A stretch of 64,000 nt of DNA from Salinimonas profundi (lineage in GTDB: Bacteria > Pseudomonadota > Gammaproteobacteria > Enterobacterales > Alteromonadaceae), in contig NZ_JABBXD010000002.1 in the NCBI RefSeq assembly GCF_014750655.1, positions 263,284 through 327,283 of the forward strand, in the 5' to 3' direction. The notes beneath the pieces were generated by a model. It did not search any database. It saw only the letters and a list, made by a program, of their open reading frames with translations, and had not been told where the DNA came from. This document shows positions 29,858 through 37,624 of the stretch, one piece after another (the first letter of the stretch is position 1; each line of letters starts with the position of its first letter). The position numbers and the translations under genes were made by a program.

Positions 29858-30807
29858 TTGACGTCTGCTTCCTCACAGACCACCGCTAGGTGCGTACCTT
29901 TATGACTGACATGCAAACGGCTCGCGCCCTGCGAGCAATATGCTGAGATGTCGAGCCAGGGTTGCCACGCCGGCGCTATATTCTCAGTAGCCATCACCGT
30001 ATCGGTGGTTTGGCGGGAGGGCATTTCACTGACCACAGGCTCGCGAAAATCCCAGGCGAGGATGGTATTTTCCACCATAGTCAGTGCTTTACCGCCCGGA
30101 GTCCACGCCATGTAATACGCGCTTTCGGGTAGCGTAACCAGTAAGCTTGACTGCTTCACAGCTGGGTCATAGCTCATTAGTGTCCAGGGTTGATTGTCCG
30201 GTTCAGGGTTTTTGGTATAGCTGAAAAGCCCGGTATCAGGAATTTGCCAAAGGCTGGGACCAATATTTTTATCCAGTACCACTGGTCGTTTGTCTCGTCC
30301 GATGCGCTGCAGCGTATGAGGCTCTCCCAGAACAAACACCAGTGCTTCATTATCGTTTATCCAGACATGATAGCCTATTGGTTCCAAATCACTGAATTTG
30401 TGCCCTTTCCCCCCATCAAACAACCATAGCCACTGCTTTTGCTGGTTATCGACCAGTATTGTAGAAAAGCCATCAGCATCGGGCAATGGCGTTGGTGAGT
30501 ATTCCGAGGTGGCCGTGTAAGTCAGATTACGGTGATAATGATTCACCAGGTTATATTCCATCACGTCCGTTTGTGACGCAGAGCCTGCATCAAACTGCTG
30601 AGTATAGTACAGCTTCTGACCTTCGCTGAAAAAATGAGGTTGATTGGTATATGAGTCGGTGTCGGTAATTTTACGCGCCTGCTCAATGCTTGGCATATCA
30701 TTGTCATAACTGAGGCTAAATAACCATAAATTTGATGCGGCACGCGCCGGTACGGACGATATCAGTATCGCAGTAAAAATAACGCTGCCCAGAGCAAAAT
30801 TTTTCAT
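29854..30807 (-). CDS. Secreted TolB-like beta-propeller protein, function unknown
   Basis: 317 aa with a signal peptide (MKNFALGSVIFTAILISSVPARA). The rest is beta-rich with repeated WLF/W-x-F blades and PD40/TolB-like phrases (FFSEGQKLYYTQQF, SAYYMAWTPGGKALTMV, GTHLAVVCEE), which suggests a periplasmic beta-propeller. I do not recognise a specific family. It follows the MFS gene by 15 bases on the same strand, so it is probably co-transcribed. The 3' end overlaps the convergent spoVR by 4 bp. Confidence 0.7.
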   Translation of the reverse strand: MKNFALGSVIFTAILISSVPARAASNLWLFSLSYDNDMPSIEQARKITDTDSYTNQPHFFSEGQKLYYTQQFDAGSASQTDVMEYNLVNHYHRNLTYTATSEYSPTPLPDADGFSTILVDNQQKQWLWLFDGGKGHKFSDLEPIGYHVWINDNEALVFVLGEPHTLQRIGRDKRPVVLDKNIGPSLWQIPDTGLFSYTKNPEPDNQPWTLMSYDPAVKQSSLLVTLPESAYYMAWTPGGKALTMVENTILAWDFREPVVSEMPSRQTTDTVMATENIAPAWQPWLDISAYCSQGASRLHVSHKGTHLAVVCEEADVN

Positions 30808-30821
30808 TTAGTCCTCACCAC

Positions 30822-32003
30822 TCAGTATCCGCTGTCCATATGTTTTGGCCGCACTAACAATAGCACCAGCGCGCCAGCCAGACAACTTAGCGCAGCAATG
30901 GCAAACGTGGTAAAACTATTGGTACCTTCCTGCCATAACTGGCCTGCGCCGAAGTTACCGAATGCCCCTCCAAATCCAAACGCGACCCCGATATACAGGG
31001 CCTGTCCGCGTCCATGGTATTGGGCTGGAAGGTAATGATGAATAAAGTGCACTGATGTAGCGTGATTCAGGCCGAAACTCAAAGCATGGATTAGTTGTGA
31101 AATCACCACCACCCAGCCACTATCAGCCCACCCTGCCAAGGCGTACCAACGCACTGCGGTCAGTAATAAACACACAATCAGCAGCATCCATACGCCAAAT
31201 TGTCGGATAAGTCGCTGCGCAATCAGAAAAATACCGACTTCAGCCAACACCCCAAGCGCAATAAGCAGACCGGTTTCCTGACCTGAATAGTTCAGGTCGC
31301 GCATGTACAGAGCAAAAAAACCGTAATAAGGCCCAAAACTAATTTGCAGAAGCACCGCGCTGAGCATAAATACCGAAAAAGGGCGTGTTGAGATATAACG
31401 CCATAAACTACCTGAGGCTTCATTGTGATTAAGTTTAAGTGACGGCTGAGTGATGAGAAGCGAACTGAAAAATAGGAATAAAAGGATGACCAGGCTGACA
31501 TAAACCGGTAGCTCCGTGGACGCAATATCCAGGCCCTTGCCAACACCAACCGTCAGAATAATAAAGCCGATACTGCCCCATAAGCGTATTTGCCCATAGC
31601 TGGTTTTAGTCTGTGAGACCGACTTCATTGTAATAACTTCCAGTTGCGGAAGTACTGCAGTCCAGAACATCATCATAAGACCAAACGCCAGCGTCAATCC
31701 CCAAAAGCCGGATACGAAAAATACCAGGCTGAAGCATAGCGCACTGAGAAAGCAGCCCAGTCGCAGAATCTGTAGCGCTTTACCAGTGCGATCAGCAAGG
31801 CCGGCCCATATCGATGGCCCAATTATGCGCGACAGAGTAATTACCGCGAACAGATTCCCAATATCGGCAGAGCTGAAGCCCCGGCCATCTAAAAAAATCC
31901 CCAGATAGGGAACGAGGACACCCAACTGGCCAAAGTACAGCCAGTAAGTTACTGCCAGTAAAATAAGATTAGTTCGGGTGTGAGCTTTGCCCTCACCCGA
32001 CAT
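30822..32003 (-). CDS. MFS transporter (HcaT/3-phenylpropionate-transporter-like)
   Basis: 393 aa from the ATG at 32003; a GTG at 32018 is possible. It has 12 membrane segments and starts with LILLAVTYWLYFGQLGVLVPYLG. The RIIGPSIWAGLADRTGKA loop after the second helix is the MFS signature as found in the MFS_1-like/HcaT group, and the LSFGLNHATSVHFIHHYLP stretch is typical of the C-terminal half. The substrate cannot be read from the sequence. It lies directly after aroC in an apparent prmB-aroC-MFS-propeller operon. Confidence 0.85.
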   Translation of the reverse strand: MSGEGKAHTRTNLILLAVTYWLYFGQLGVLVPYLGIFLDGRGFSSADIGNLFAVITLSRIIGPSIWAGLADRTGKALQILRLGCFLSALCFSLVFFVSGFWGLTLAFGLMMMFWTAVLPQLEVITMKSVSQTKTSYGQIRLWGSIGFIILTVGVGKGLDIASTELPVYVSLVILLFLFFSSLLITQPSLKLNHNEASGSLWRYISTRPFSVFMLSAVLLQISFGPYYGFFALYMRDLNYSGQETGLLIALGVLAEVGIFLIAQRLIRQFGVWMLLIVCLLLTAVRWYALAGWADSGWVVVISQLIHALSFGLNHATSVHFIHHYLPAQYHGRGQALYIGVAFGFGGAFGNFGAGQLWQEGTNSFTTFAIAALSCLAGALVLLLVRPKHMDSGY

Positions 32004-32020
32004 AAAAGAGGTGGGCACTG

Positions 32021-33118
32021 TTATTTGTTTGCAGTGATATCAGGTGTTTGACTGGTACACACAGGATTCTGTGCTCTGTGTCTTAAACAATGGTCCATCA
32101 GTGTGATCGCCAGCATCGCTTCGGCAATAGGCACCGCTCTGATCCCCACACAGGGATCGTGACGTCCTTTTGTCACGATATCGATTTCGTTACCGTCAAC
32201 GTCGATGGTTTTACCGGGCACCGATATACTGGAGGTAGGCTTGAGTGCCATATGCACAATCAGATCCTGGCCACTTGAAATCCCTCCAAGCACGCCACCG
32301 GCATGGTTGGAGCTAAATCCTTGCGGGGTCAGGGGATCACGGTGTTCGCTGCCTTTTTGCTCGATCACGCCAAAGCCGTCACCAATTTCAACACCTTTTA
32401 CTGCATTGATGCCCATCATGGCACCAGCAATGTCCGCATCGAGGCGATCAAACACCGGTTCTCCCCATCCTGCTGGCATATTGGTCGCAACGACTGAAAC
32501 TTTTGCGCCAATTGAATCACCACTTTTTCTCAGCTCACGCATGTATTCATCTAACGCGTCCAGCTTGCTTTCATCGGGGCAGAAAAAGGGGTTGGTGTTG
32601 GTAACGCTGTGATCTACCGTCTCAATTTTTACCGGGCCAAGTTGTGATAAATAGCCATGGATCTGAATACCGAACACCTCCGCCAGGTATTTTTTCGCTA
32701 TTGCCCCGGCTGCAACCCTAACCGCGGTTTCACGGGCGGACGAGCGACCGCCGCCGCGATAATCACGTGTCCCATATTTTTGTTGATAGGTATAGTCAGC
32801 ATGTCCGGGCCGGAATCTGTCCTTTATATTGGAGTAATCCTGACTACGCTGATCTTTATTATTAATCAACAGGCCAATGCTGGTTCCGGTTGTTTTACCT
32901 TCAAATACACCGGATAAAATCTGTACGGCATCATCTTCCCGACGCGCTGTCGTGTAGCGCGATGTGCCCGGCTTCCGCCGATCGAGATCAACCTGAAGGT
33001 CAGACTCAGTCAACGTCATTCCGGGGGGGCAACCATCAACCACACCACCTATTGCGATACCATGGCTCTCACCAAATGTGGTGACCGTAAAAAGCTTTCC
33101 GAAACTGTTTCCCGACAT
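32021..33118 (-). CDS. aroC: Chorismate synthase
   Basis: 365 aa. Signatures include GESHG near the N terminus, the [12 protein letters not shown] block and [15 protein letters not shown], which includes the FMN-binding arginines and serines. It catalyses the last shikimate-pathway step, EPSP to chorismate, using reduced FMN. It begins 3 bases after the prmB stop with a GGGGAG site overlapping that stop, so the two are coupled. Confidence 0.98.
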   Translation of the reverse strand: MSGNSFGKLFTVTTFGESHGIAIGGVVDGCPPGMTLTESDLQVDLDRRKPGTSRYTTARREDDAVQILSGVFEGKTTGTSIGLLINNKDQRSQDYSNIKDRFRPGHADYTYQQKYGTRDYRGGGRSSARETAVRVAAGAIAKKYLAEVFGIQIHGYLSQLGPVKIETVDHSVTNTNPFFCPDESKLDALDEYMRELRKSGDSIGAKVSVVATNMPAGWGEPVFDRLDADIAGAMMGINAVKGVEIGDGFGVIEQKGSEHRDPLTPQGFSSNHAGGVLGGISSGQDLIVHMALKPTSSISVPGKTIDVDGNEIDIVTKGRHDPCVGIRAVPIAEAMLAITLMDHCLRHRAQNPVCTSQTPDITANK

Positions 33119-33121
33119 AAA

Positions 33122-34063
33122 TTACTCCCCCGCCTGCTTATTCCAGTATTCCACCAATATCTCTTTTTGAACGGCAAAAATACCGTGCCCACCATGCTTA
33201 AAGGTCAGCCACTGAACATCAAGACCAGCAAAGCGCTGTGCCATATGTACTTCGCTGTTGCCTACCTCAATGAACATCCATCCGCCATCATTTAAATGAT
33301 TGACTCCTTGTTTCAATAAAATCTCAACAAGGTCCAGTCCATCGTTGCCGGCAGCCAGAGCCAACTCAGGTTCATGGTGATACTCTTCGGGCAAGTCCGC
33401 CATATCCTGTGCATCAACGTACGGCGGATTGGATACGATCAAGTCGTAGCGCTGGCCCTGCAAGTTGCTGAACAGGTCAGACTCGATAGGATAAACCCGG
33501 TCACTTAGCTGGTGCTCCTGTATATTCTCATCCGCCACGGCCAGGGCGTCGGAGGAAATGTCCACGGCATCGACATGCGCTTCTTCAAATGCATAGGCTA
33601 AAGCAATGGCAATGCACCCACCTCCGGTACACATATCCAGGATCATGGCAGGTGCTTTTGACAAATGATCGCTGAAGCGCTTTTGAATAAGCTCGGCGAA
33701 AGGAGAACGGGGAATCAGTACACGCTCATCAACATAAAATGGCAGACCACAAAACCATGCCTCGTGAGTAATATAAGGCAGCGGCATTCTGGTTTGGACA
33801 CGCTTGAGCACGAGTTCTGCGACTTTTTCCCGCTCGCTTCTGGTAAGCTTTGCAGCAAAAAGGCCTTCACCGGTCTGAGCAAGCATGCTCTGAGGTAAGT
33901 GCAGGCCATACAGAACAAGAGATACAGCCTCATCCCACGGATTATCTGTACCATGCCCGAAATACAACTCTGCATCATTAAACCGGCTCACTGACCAGCG
34001 CACCATATCAAGTATGGTATGCAAATCGTTTATGGCTTCGTCGAGATAAATCTTGTCAGTCAT
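33122..34063 (-). CDS. prmB: Ribosomal protein L3 N5-glutamine methyltransferase
   Basis: 313 aa SAM-dependent methyltransferase. Motif I is ILDMCTGGGCIAIALA and the substrate-glutamine motif is VSNPPYVD. Association with aroC, upstream and with coupled translation, separates PrmB (acting on ribosomal protein L3) from PrmC (on release factors), which normally follows prfA. Divergent smrB completes the usual trio. The ATG has a GAGG site. Confidence 0.95.
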   Translation of the reverse strand: MTDKIYLDEAINDLHTILDMVRWSVSRFNDAELYFGHGTDNPWDEAVSLVLYGLHLPQSMLAQTGEGLFAAKLTRSEREKVAELVLKRVQTRMPLPYITHEAWFCGLPFYVDERVLIPRSPFAELIQKRFSDHLSKAPAMILDMCTGGGCIAIALAYAFEEAHVDAVDISSDALAVADENIQEHQLSDRVYPIESDLFSNLQGQRYDLIVSNPPYVDAQDMADLPEEYHHEPELALAAGNDGLDLVEILLKQGVNHLNDGGWMFIEVGNSEVHMAQRFAGLDVQWLTFKHGGHGIFAVQKEILVEYWNKQAGE

Positions 34064-34196
34064 GCTGCCTCAGGTACATCCAATTGGGGAAAACTGGTAT
34101 CATACCCAAGAATAAGCGGCGCGCCCATGCCTAATTTAATTGGGTCTGGTCCCGGTCGGGATAGCTGCTACAGAGGTATTGGTGGAGAGTTCGTGC

Positions 34197-34760
34197 ATGA
34201 CAATTAAAAAGCCGGAACAGGACAGCGACGATTTCGACCTGTTTCGTCAGGCATTTGGAAGTGTGAAGCCACTGAAGCAGGATAAAGTCGCGCCAGACCG
34301 GCAGGAAAAACTAAAAGCGAAGTCGCGCACCAATACAAAAAGCACCAGGCGAGAACGACAGGTAACAGCCTCGTTTGCATTTTCCGATATGTACCAGGCA
34401 GCGCTGCCTGAATCTGGCCCAATGCGATATTGTCGTGACGACGTTTCCAGCCATCTTCTTAAGCAACTGCGTCGCGGTGACCACTATCCTGAACTGATTC
34501 TTGATTTACATGGGTTGAATCGTGAGGCTGCCAAGCACGAGCTAAGTGCTCTGCTTCACACGGCACATAAACAGCTTATCGACTGTGTTGGGATTGTTCA
34601 TGGCATTGGCTCAGGCGTACTGAAAAGCGCCCTGCCTCATCTGTTGATACAGCATCCCCATGTCATGGCATTTCATCAGGCGCCTTTGGAACACGGCGGC
34701 CAGGGTGCCTTACTGGTTCTGGTAGAGACAGCCGAACCAACCTTCAATCCTTTTCGTTGA
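34197..34760 (+). CDS. smrB: Smr-domain endonuclease SmrB
   Basis: 187 aa from the ATG at 34197, preceded by a GGAG site; an upstream in-frame ATG (34140) gives an unlikely extension. The N-terminal part is charged and disordered. The C-terminal Smr domain shows LDLHGLNREAAKHEL, HGIGSGVLKSALP and GGQGALLVLVE. In Escherichia coli SmrB cleaves mRNA between collided ribosomes to start rescue. Divergent from prmB, as in other gammaproteobacteria. Confidence 0.94.
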   Translation: MTIKKPEQDSDDFDLFRQAFGSVKPLKQDKVAPDRQEKLKAKSRTNTKSTRRERQVTASFAFSDMYQAALPESGPMRYCRDDVSSHLLKQLRRGDHYPELILDLHGLNREAAKHELSALLHTAHKQLIDCVGIVHGIGSGVLKSALPHLLIQHPHVMAFHQAPLEHGGQGALLVLVETAEPTFNPFR

Positions 34761-34773
34761 AAGCTGCAAGCTC

Positions 34774-34896
34774 TTATTCTTCGTCTCGGGTATTGTGTAT
34801 GATCAGGTAGGTATAATAGCCCATCAAACCAATGATCAATCCTATTCCCAGCAATGAGCCCCAGACAACCGGATCATGTAACATTGATACAAGCAT
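34774..34896 (-). CDS. 40-residue single-span membrane protein (DUF3149-like)
   Basis: A short frame of 40 codons with a GGAGA site 7 bases upstream of the ATG. The protein has a short N terminus (MLVSMLHDPVVWG), one hydrophobic helix (about 13-33, ending GYYTYLII) and a charged end (HNTRDEE). This looks like the small DUF3149-type membrane proteins of gammaproteobacteria, though the match is loose. It is convergent with smrB (13-base gap). A near-consensus FNR site with a class II layout precedes it. It might be a small respiratory-complex subunit; that is inference only. Confidence 0.7.
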   Translation of the reverse strand: MLVSMLHDPVVWGSLLGIGLIIGLMGYYTYLIIHNTRDEE

Positions 34897-34927
34897 ACGT
34901 TTCTCCATTTAGGTGTTTCACCATAAA

Positions 34928-34968
34928 GTATGCTTGAGAATGGGCCCTGACGTAGTGATCGAAATCAA
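34928..34968 (-). promoter_or_regulatory. FNR/ANR-type site and -10 for the 40-residue membrane protein
   Basis: On the minus strand TTGAT-TTCG-ATCAC (34968-34955) matches TTGAT-N4-ATCAA at nine of ten positions. CATACT at 34933-34928 can serve as -10, putting the expected start near 34921 and the FNR site centre about 41 bases upstream, the class II activator position. The gene starts 25 bases further on. Confidence 0.55.
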
Positions 34969-35231
34969 TAATATGCATGATTGTAAAGATGGTAAGTACA
35001 CCAAAAAGCGATGGCGGATGGCGTCGTGTACTCAAAGAGCCAGGTTGCGAATTAAGCTAAAATAGCATTGCTGCCACGGTTCAATAATCAAACAGAAAAC
35101 ATTTCACAATATTTTATTGCAAATAATTCTCATTTACACTAACCTGTATTTGCCTGTTCGGCGTTAGGTGATTAACGGTCTTGGCTTAACGTCGGTGTTG
35201 GACGGGTGTGTGGTGCACCCGTCCGACCATT
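34969..35231. other. Gene-free stretch with a terminator-like hairpin
   Basis: No gene seen. At 35197-35227 a stem of about 12 bp (core GGACGGGTG / CACCCGTCC, loop TGTGGTG) lies 5 bases past the stop of the minus-strand lipoprotein gene. It lacks a U-tract and is probably that gene's 3' hairpin. The rest is A/T-rich and unremarkable. Confidence 0.45.
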
Positions 35232-35867
35232 TTAAGAAAACAGTTTCCAGAACCAGCTTTTATCAAGATCTTCCTGACAGCTTTTAAGCTGAGTAGCATA
35301 ACGAAGCGAGCGCGACTTCACTTTCGCTGCGACCTTTTTCAGCCAGGGCTTCCGGTTGTAAGACTTTCTTTTGTACCCTCCCCACCCTTCGTGATAGTTC
35401 AGGTACTGGCTATAGGCGTCCCATTTTGAAGACCCATTGATTTTGTAAGACTTGTAAATAAACCAACCCATAAAGTCCATGGCATCATCAAAATCGTCCC
35501 GGTCGGCCCAGCTATTTCCGGTTTCTTTAATATAGTCTCCCCAGGTAATTGTCTTTGCCTGAGAATAACCATACGCCGAACTTACTCGTCCCCACGGAAT
35601 GAGTCCGAAAAAAACATAATCTTTGGGGGGCAGTGCATCATGTCGGAATGAGCTTTCCTGATACATCATTGCCATAGGCACGTGGATAGGTACGCCCCAC
35701 TTGTCCCGGGTATCGACGGCTGCGTCATACCAGTCTTCTTTTTCGTAAAAAATGTCGCAGAGATTGCTTGCGTTTTTAGGGGGAGCGGTAGCACAGCCAG
35801 TCAAAAAAACTGATAGAAAGGCAAGTGGCCAAAAAAAACTGTGAACTCGTTTGAACTTTTTCAACAT
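35232..35867 (-). CDS. Lipoprotein with lytic-transglycosylase-like (SLT) domain
   Basis: 211 aa. A lipobox LTGC places the acylated Cys near residue 25. The domain has an SLT pattern: a catalytic-type Glu in MMYQESSF, then the SSAYGYSQAKTITW block and YLNYHEGWGGY. SLT enzymes cleave the MurNAc-GlcNAc link of peptidoglycan, and this one would face the periplasm from a membrane. Family members of this shape are poorly characterised. It follows gshA on the same strand. Confidence 0.82.
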   Translation of the reverse strand: MLKKFKRVHSFFWPLAFLSVFLTGCATAPPKNASNLCDIFYEKEDWYDAAVDTRDKWGVPIHVPMAMMYQESSFRHDALPPKDYVFFGLIPWGRVSSAYGYSQAKTITWGDYIKETGNSWADRDDFDDAMDFMGWFIYKSYKINGSSKWDAYSQYLNYHEGWGGYKRKSYNRKPWLKKVAAKVKSRSLRYATQLKSCQEDLDKSWFWKLFS

Positions 35868-35920
35868 CGGGTGTCCAAATTAATGTTCTAGCAAAATGTG
35901 TGTTTCCCTGGAACGTTTTT

Positions 35921-35949
35921 ACGCCTGACGCCCTGTCAGGCGTTTTTTT
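35921..35949 (+). terminator. Intrinsic terminator oriented on the plus strand between two minus-strand genes
   Basis: ACGCCTGAC / GTCAGGCGT with a 5-base loop is followed by a seven-T run, a textbook terminator for plus-strand transcripts. On the minus strand the hairpin is followed by AAAAA, not U. It abuts the gshA stop. It may still shape the gshA 3' end, but its polarity is odd because no plus-strand gene precedes it. Confidence 0.75.
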
Positions 35950-37534
35950 ATGCTTGTTCCATAGCGTAGTAATCGCGAATAAAGGTTTCAAAATCTTTAT
36001 CATCTTCACTTTCGATGTCTTGCTGCGCCTTTAAAGACGCGCGAGCCAGTGCAGCGAAGTCGCTTTCCCGGTGATGAGTATAGGCAAGTTTTTGATAGGT
36101 GTCTGCGTATTCTTTTGCTAACAATAACCCCAGAGCAGAGTTATCGGCGTTGTCAGCCAATAGTGTTGACATGATTTGTCCGGACGGTGTTTGCTCCGGA
36201 TGACATATTTTTTCCCACTGCACGTCGACTGCCCGTGAAAATCTATCCGTGTCATTCGCCTTATCCAGCAGACGAGCAACAGATGCAAACTTGTCGAACA
36301 ACGTTTTTGCCCAGTCACGCATTTTTACTGGTTGTCCGTTTTCATTCAGCGAAAGCGCAGGATTACGGCCTTCCAGCACAACGGCATCCATATTTTCGCG
36401 AGCTTCGGCAATGGTTTCAGGCGTCAATGATTCACTGGGCATCATCAAACAGCAAAGCAGATAAACATCAAGAAAATCCATTTGCTCTGCTGAAATACCC
36501 ATTGGTGAAAATGGGTCCAAATCCAATGCCCGGATTTCTACATAACTTACTCCACGATTGACCAGCGCATCAGTGGGTTTCTCCAACGGCAACGTAGGCT
36601 GTTTCGGACGAATAGGAGAATAAAGCTCATTTTCTATTTGCAGAATATTGTGGCTTAGTTGCTGCCAGTTCCCCTCTTCACCCGCTGCAAATTTAGCAAA
36701 TCGGGTTGACGGCGTCTGCATCGCCTGTCTGAGCAATCTCACATAATTATCGAGTTCGTTATAGCAAATCTGTAACGCAGACTGCTCTGCATTGGTATAA
36801 CCTAAGTCGCTCATTCTCAATGACGTTGCATAAGGCAGATAATAGGTCCCTTTACCGACTTTCTCGAACTTCATTTTGTGAGACTTATTATTTAAAAACG
36901 AGCTGCACAGCGCAGGTGATGCACCAAACAAATAAGGGATAAGCCAGCACGTTCTTCGATAATTTCTTATCAGAGAAAAGTAATCCTGAGCAACTTGCTC
37001 TTTGGTGTGTGCTTGTTTGTGTAACGCCGCCCAGTGAGCCCAAAAGCTCTCGGAGAATGAGAAGTTATAATGCACGCCAGCAATGGCCTGCATCATACTG
37101 CCATACCGGTTCTTCAATCCAACACGATAGACACGCTTCATTTTACCAACATTTGACTCACCAAAGTTAGCAATAGGAATACTGTCTTCATCATCGATAA
37201 AACAAGGCATACTCATTGGCCACAGCAGCTCGCCGCTGATGTTATCAGAAACAAATTTATGGATGTCCTGAAGCTGCTCTATAGATGTCTGGGCATGCAA
37301 GGCCGGCGGAGTGATAAACTCCAGCAGTGACTCTGAAAAATCGGTAGTTATCGATTCATGGGTAAGGGCCGATCCCAATGCTTCAGGGTGGCCCTTTTGC
37401 GACAGCGTCCCGTCTTTTTCAATACGAAGCGCTTCCCTTTCCACGCCACGACGACTCTGGGCCAGGCTGTTAATAAATGTGCTGTCACTCAGCGCTTCCA
37501 GCCGCTGTTCAAAATTCAGTTGCGTCACAGTCAA
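35948..37534 (-). CDS. gshA: Glutamate-cysteine ligase
   Basis: 528 aa, proteobacterial GshA type (Escherichia coli 518 aa). The N-terminal SRRGVEREALRI, DFSESLLEFITPP, and central YVEIRALDLDPFSPMGI blocks are conserved. It catalyses the ATP-dependent first step of glutathione synthesis. The best start is TTG at 37534 (or GTG two codons later); there is no ATG at the conserved N terminus. A TTG start is also known for Escherichia coli gshA and keeps expression low. Confidence 0.96.
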   Translation of the reverse strand: MTVTQLNFEQRLEALSDSTFINSLAQSRRGVEREALRIEKDGTLSQKGHPEALGSALTHESITTDFSESLLEFITPPALHAQTSIEQLQDIHKFVSDNISGELLWPMSMPCFIDDEDSIPIANFGESNVGKMKRVYRVGLKNRYGSMMQAIAGVHYNFSFSESFWAHWAALHKQAHTKEQVAQDYFSLIRNYRRTCWLIPYLFGASPALCSSFLNNKSHKMKFEKVGKGTYYLPYATSLRMSDLGYTNAEQSALQICYNELDNYVRLLRQAMQTPSTRFAKFAAGEEGNWQQLSHNILQIENELYSPIRPKQPTLPLEKPTDALVNRGVSYVEIRALDLDPFSPMGISAEQMDFLDVYLLCCLMMPSESLTPETIAEARENMDAVVLEGRNPALSLNENGQPVKMRDWAKTLFDKFASVARLLDKANDTDRFSRAVDVQWEKICHPEQTPSGQIMSTLLADNADNSALGLLLAKEYADTYQKLAYTHHRESDFAALARASLKAQQDIESEDDKDFETFIRDYYAMEQA

Positions 37535-37624
37535 ATCTTAATCCGGTTTAAAGGGGCTTTCCTACATTGGGAAAAGCCCATAAAATTCAATGGTTATTAC
37601 CGGTTTATACGACGAATCGCAAAA

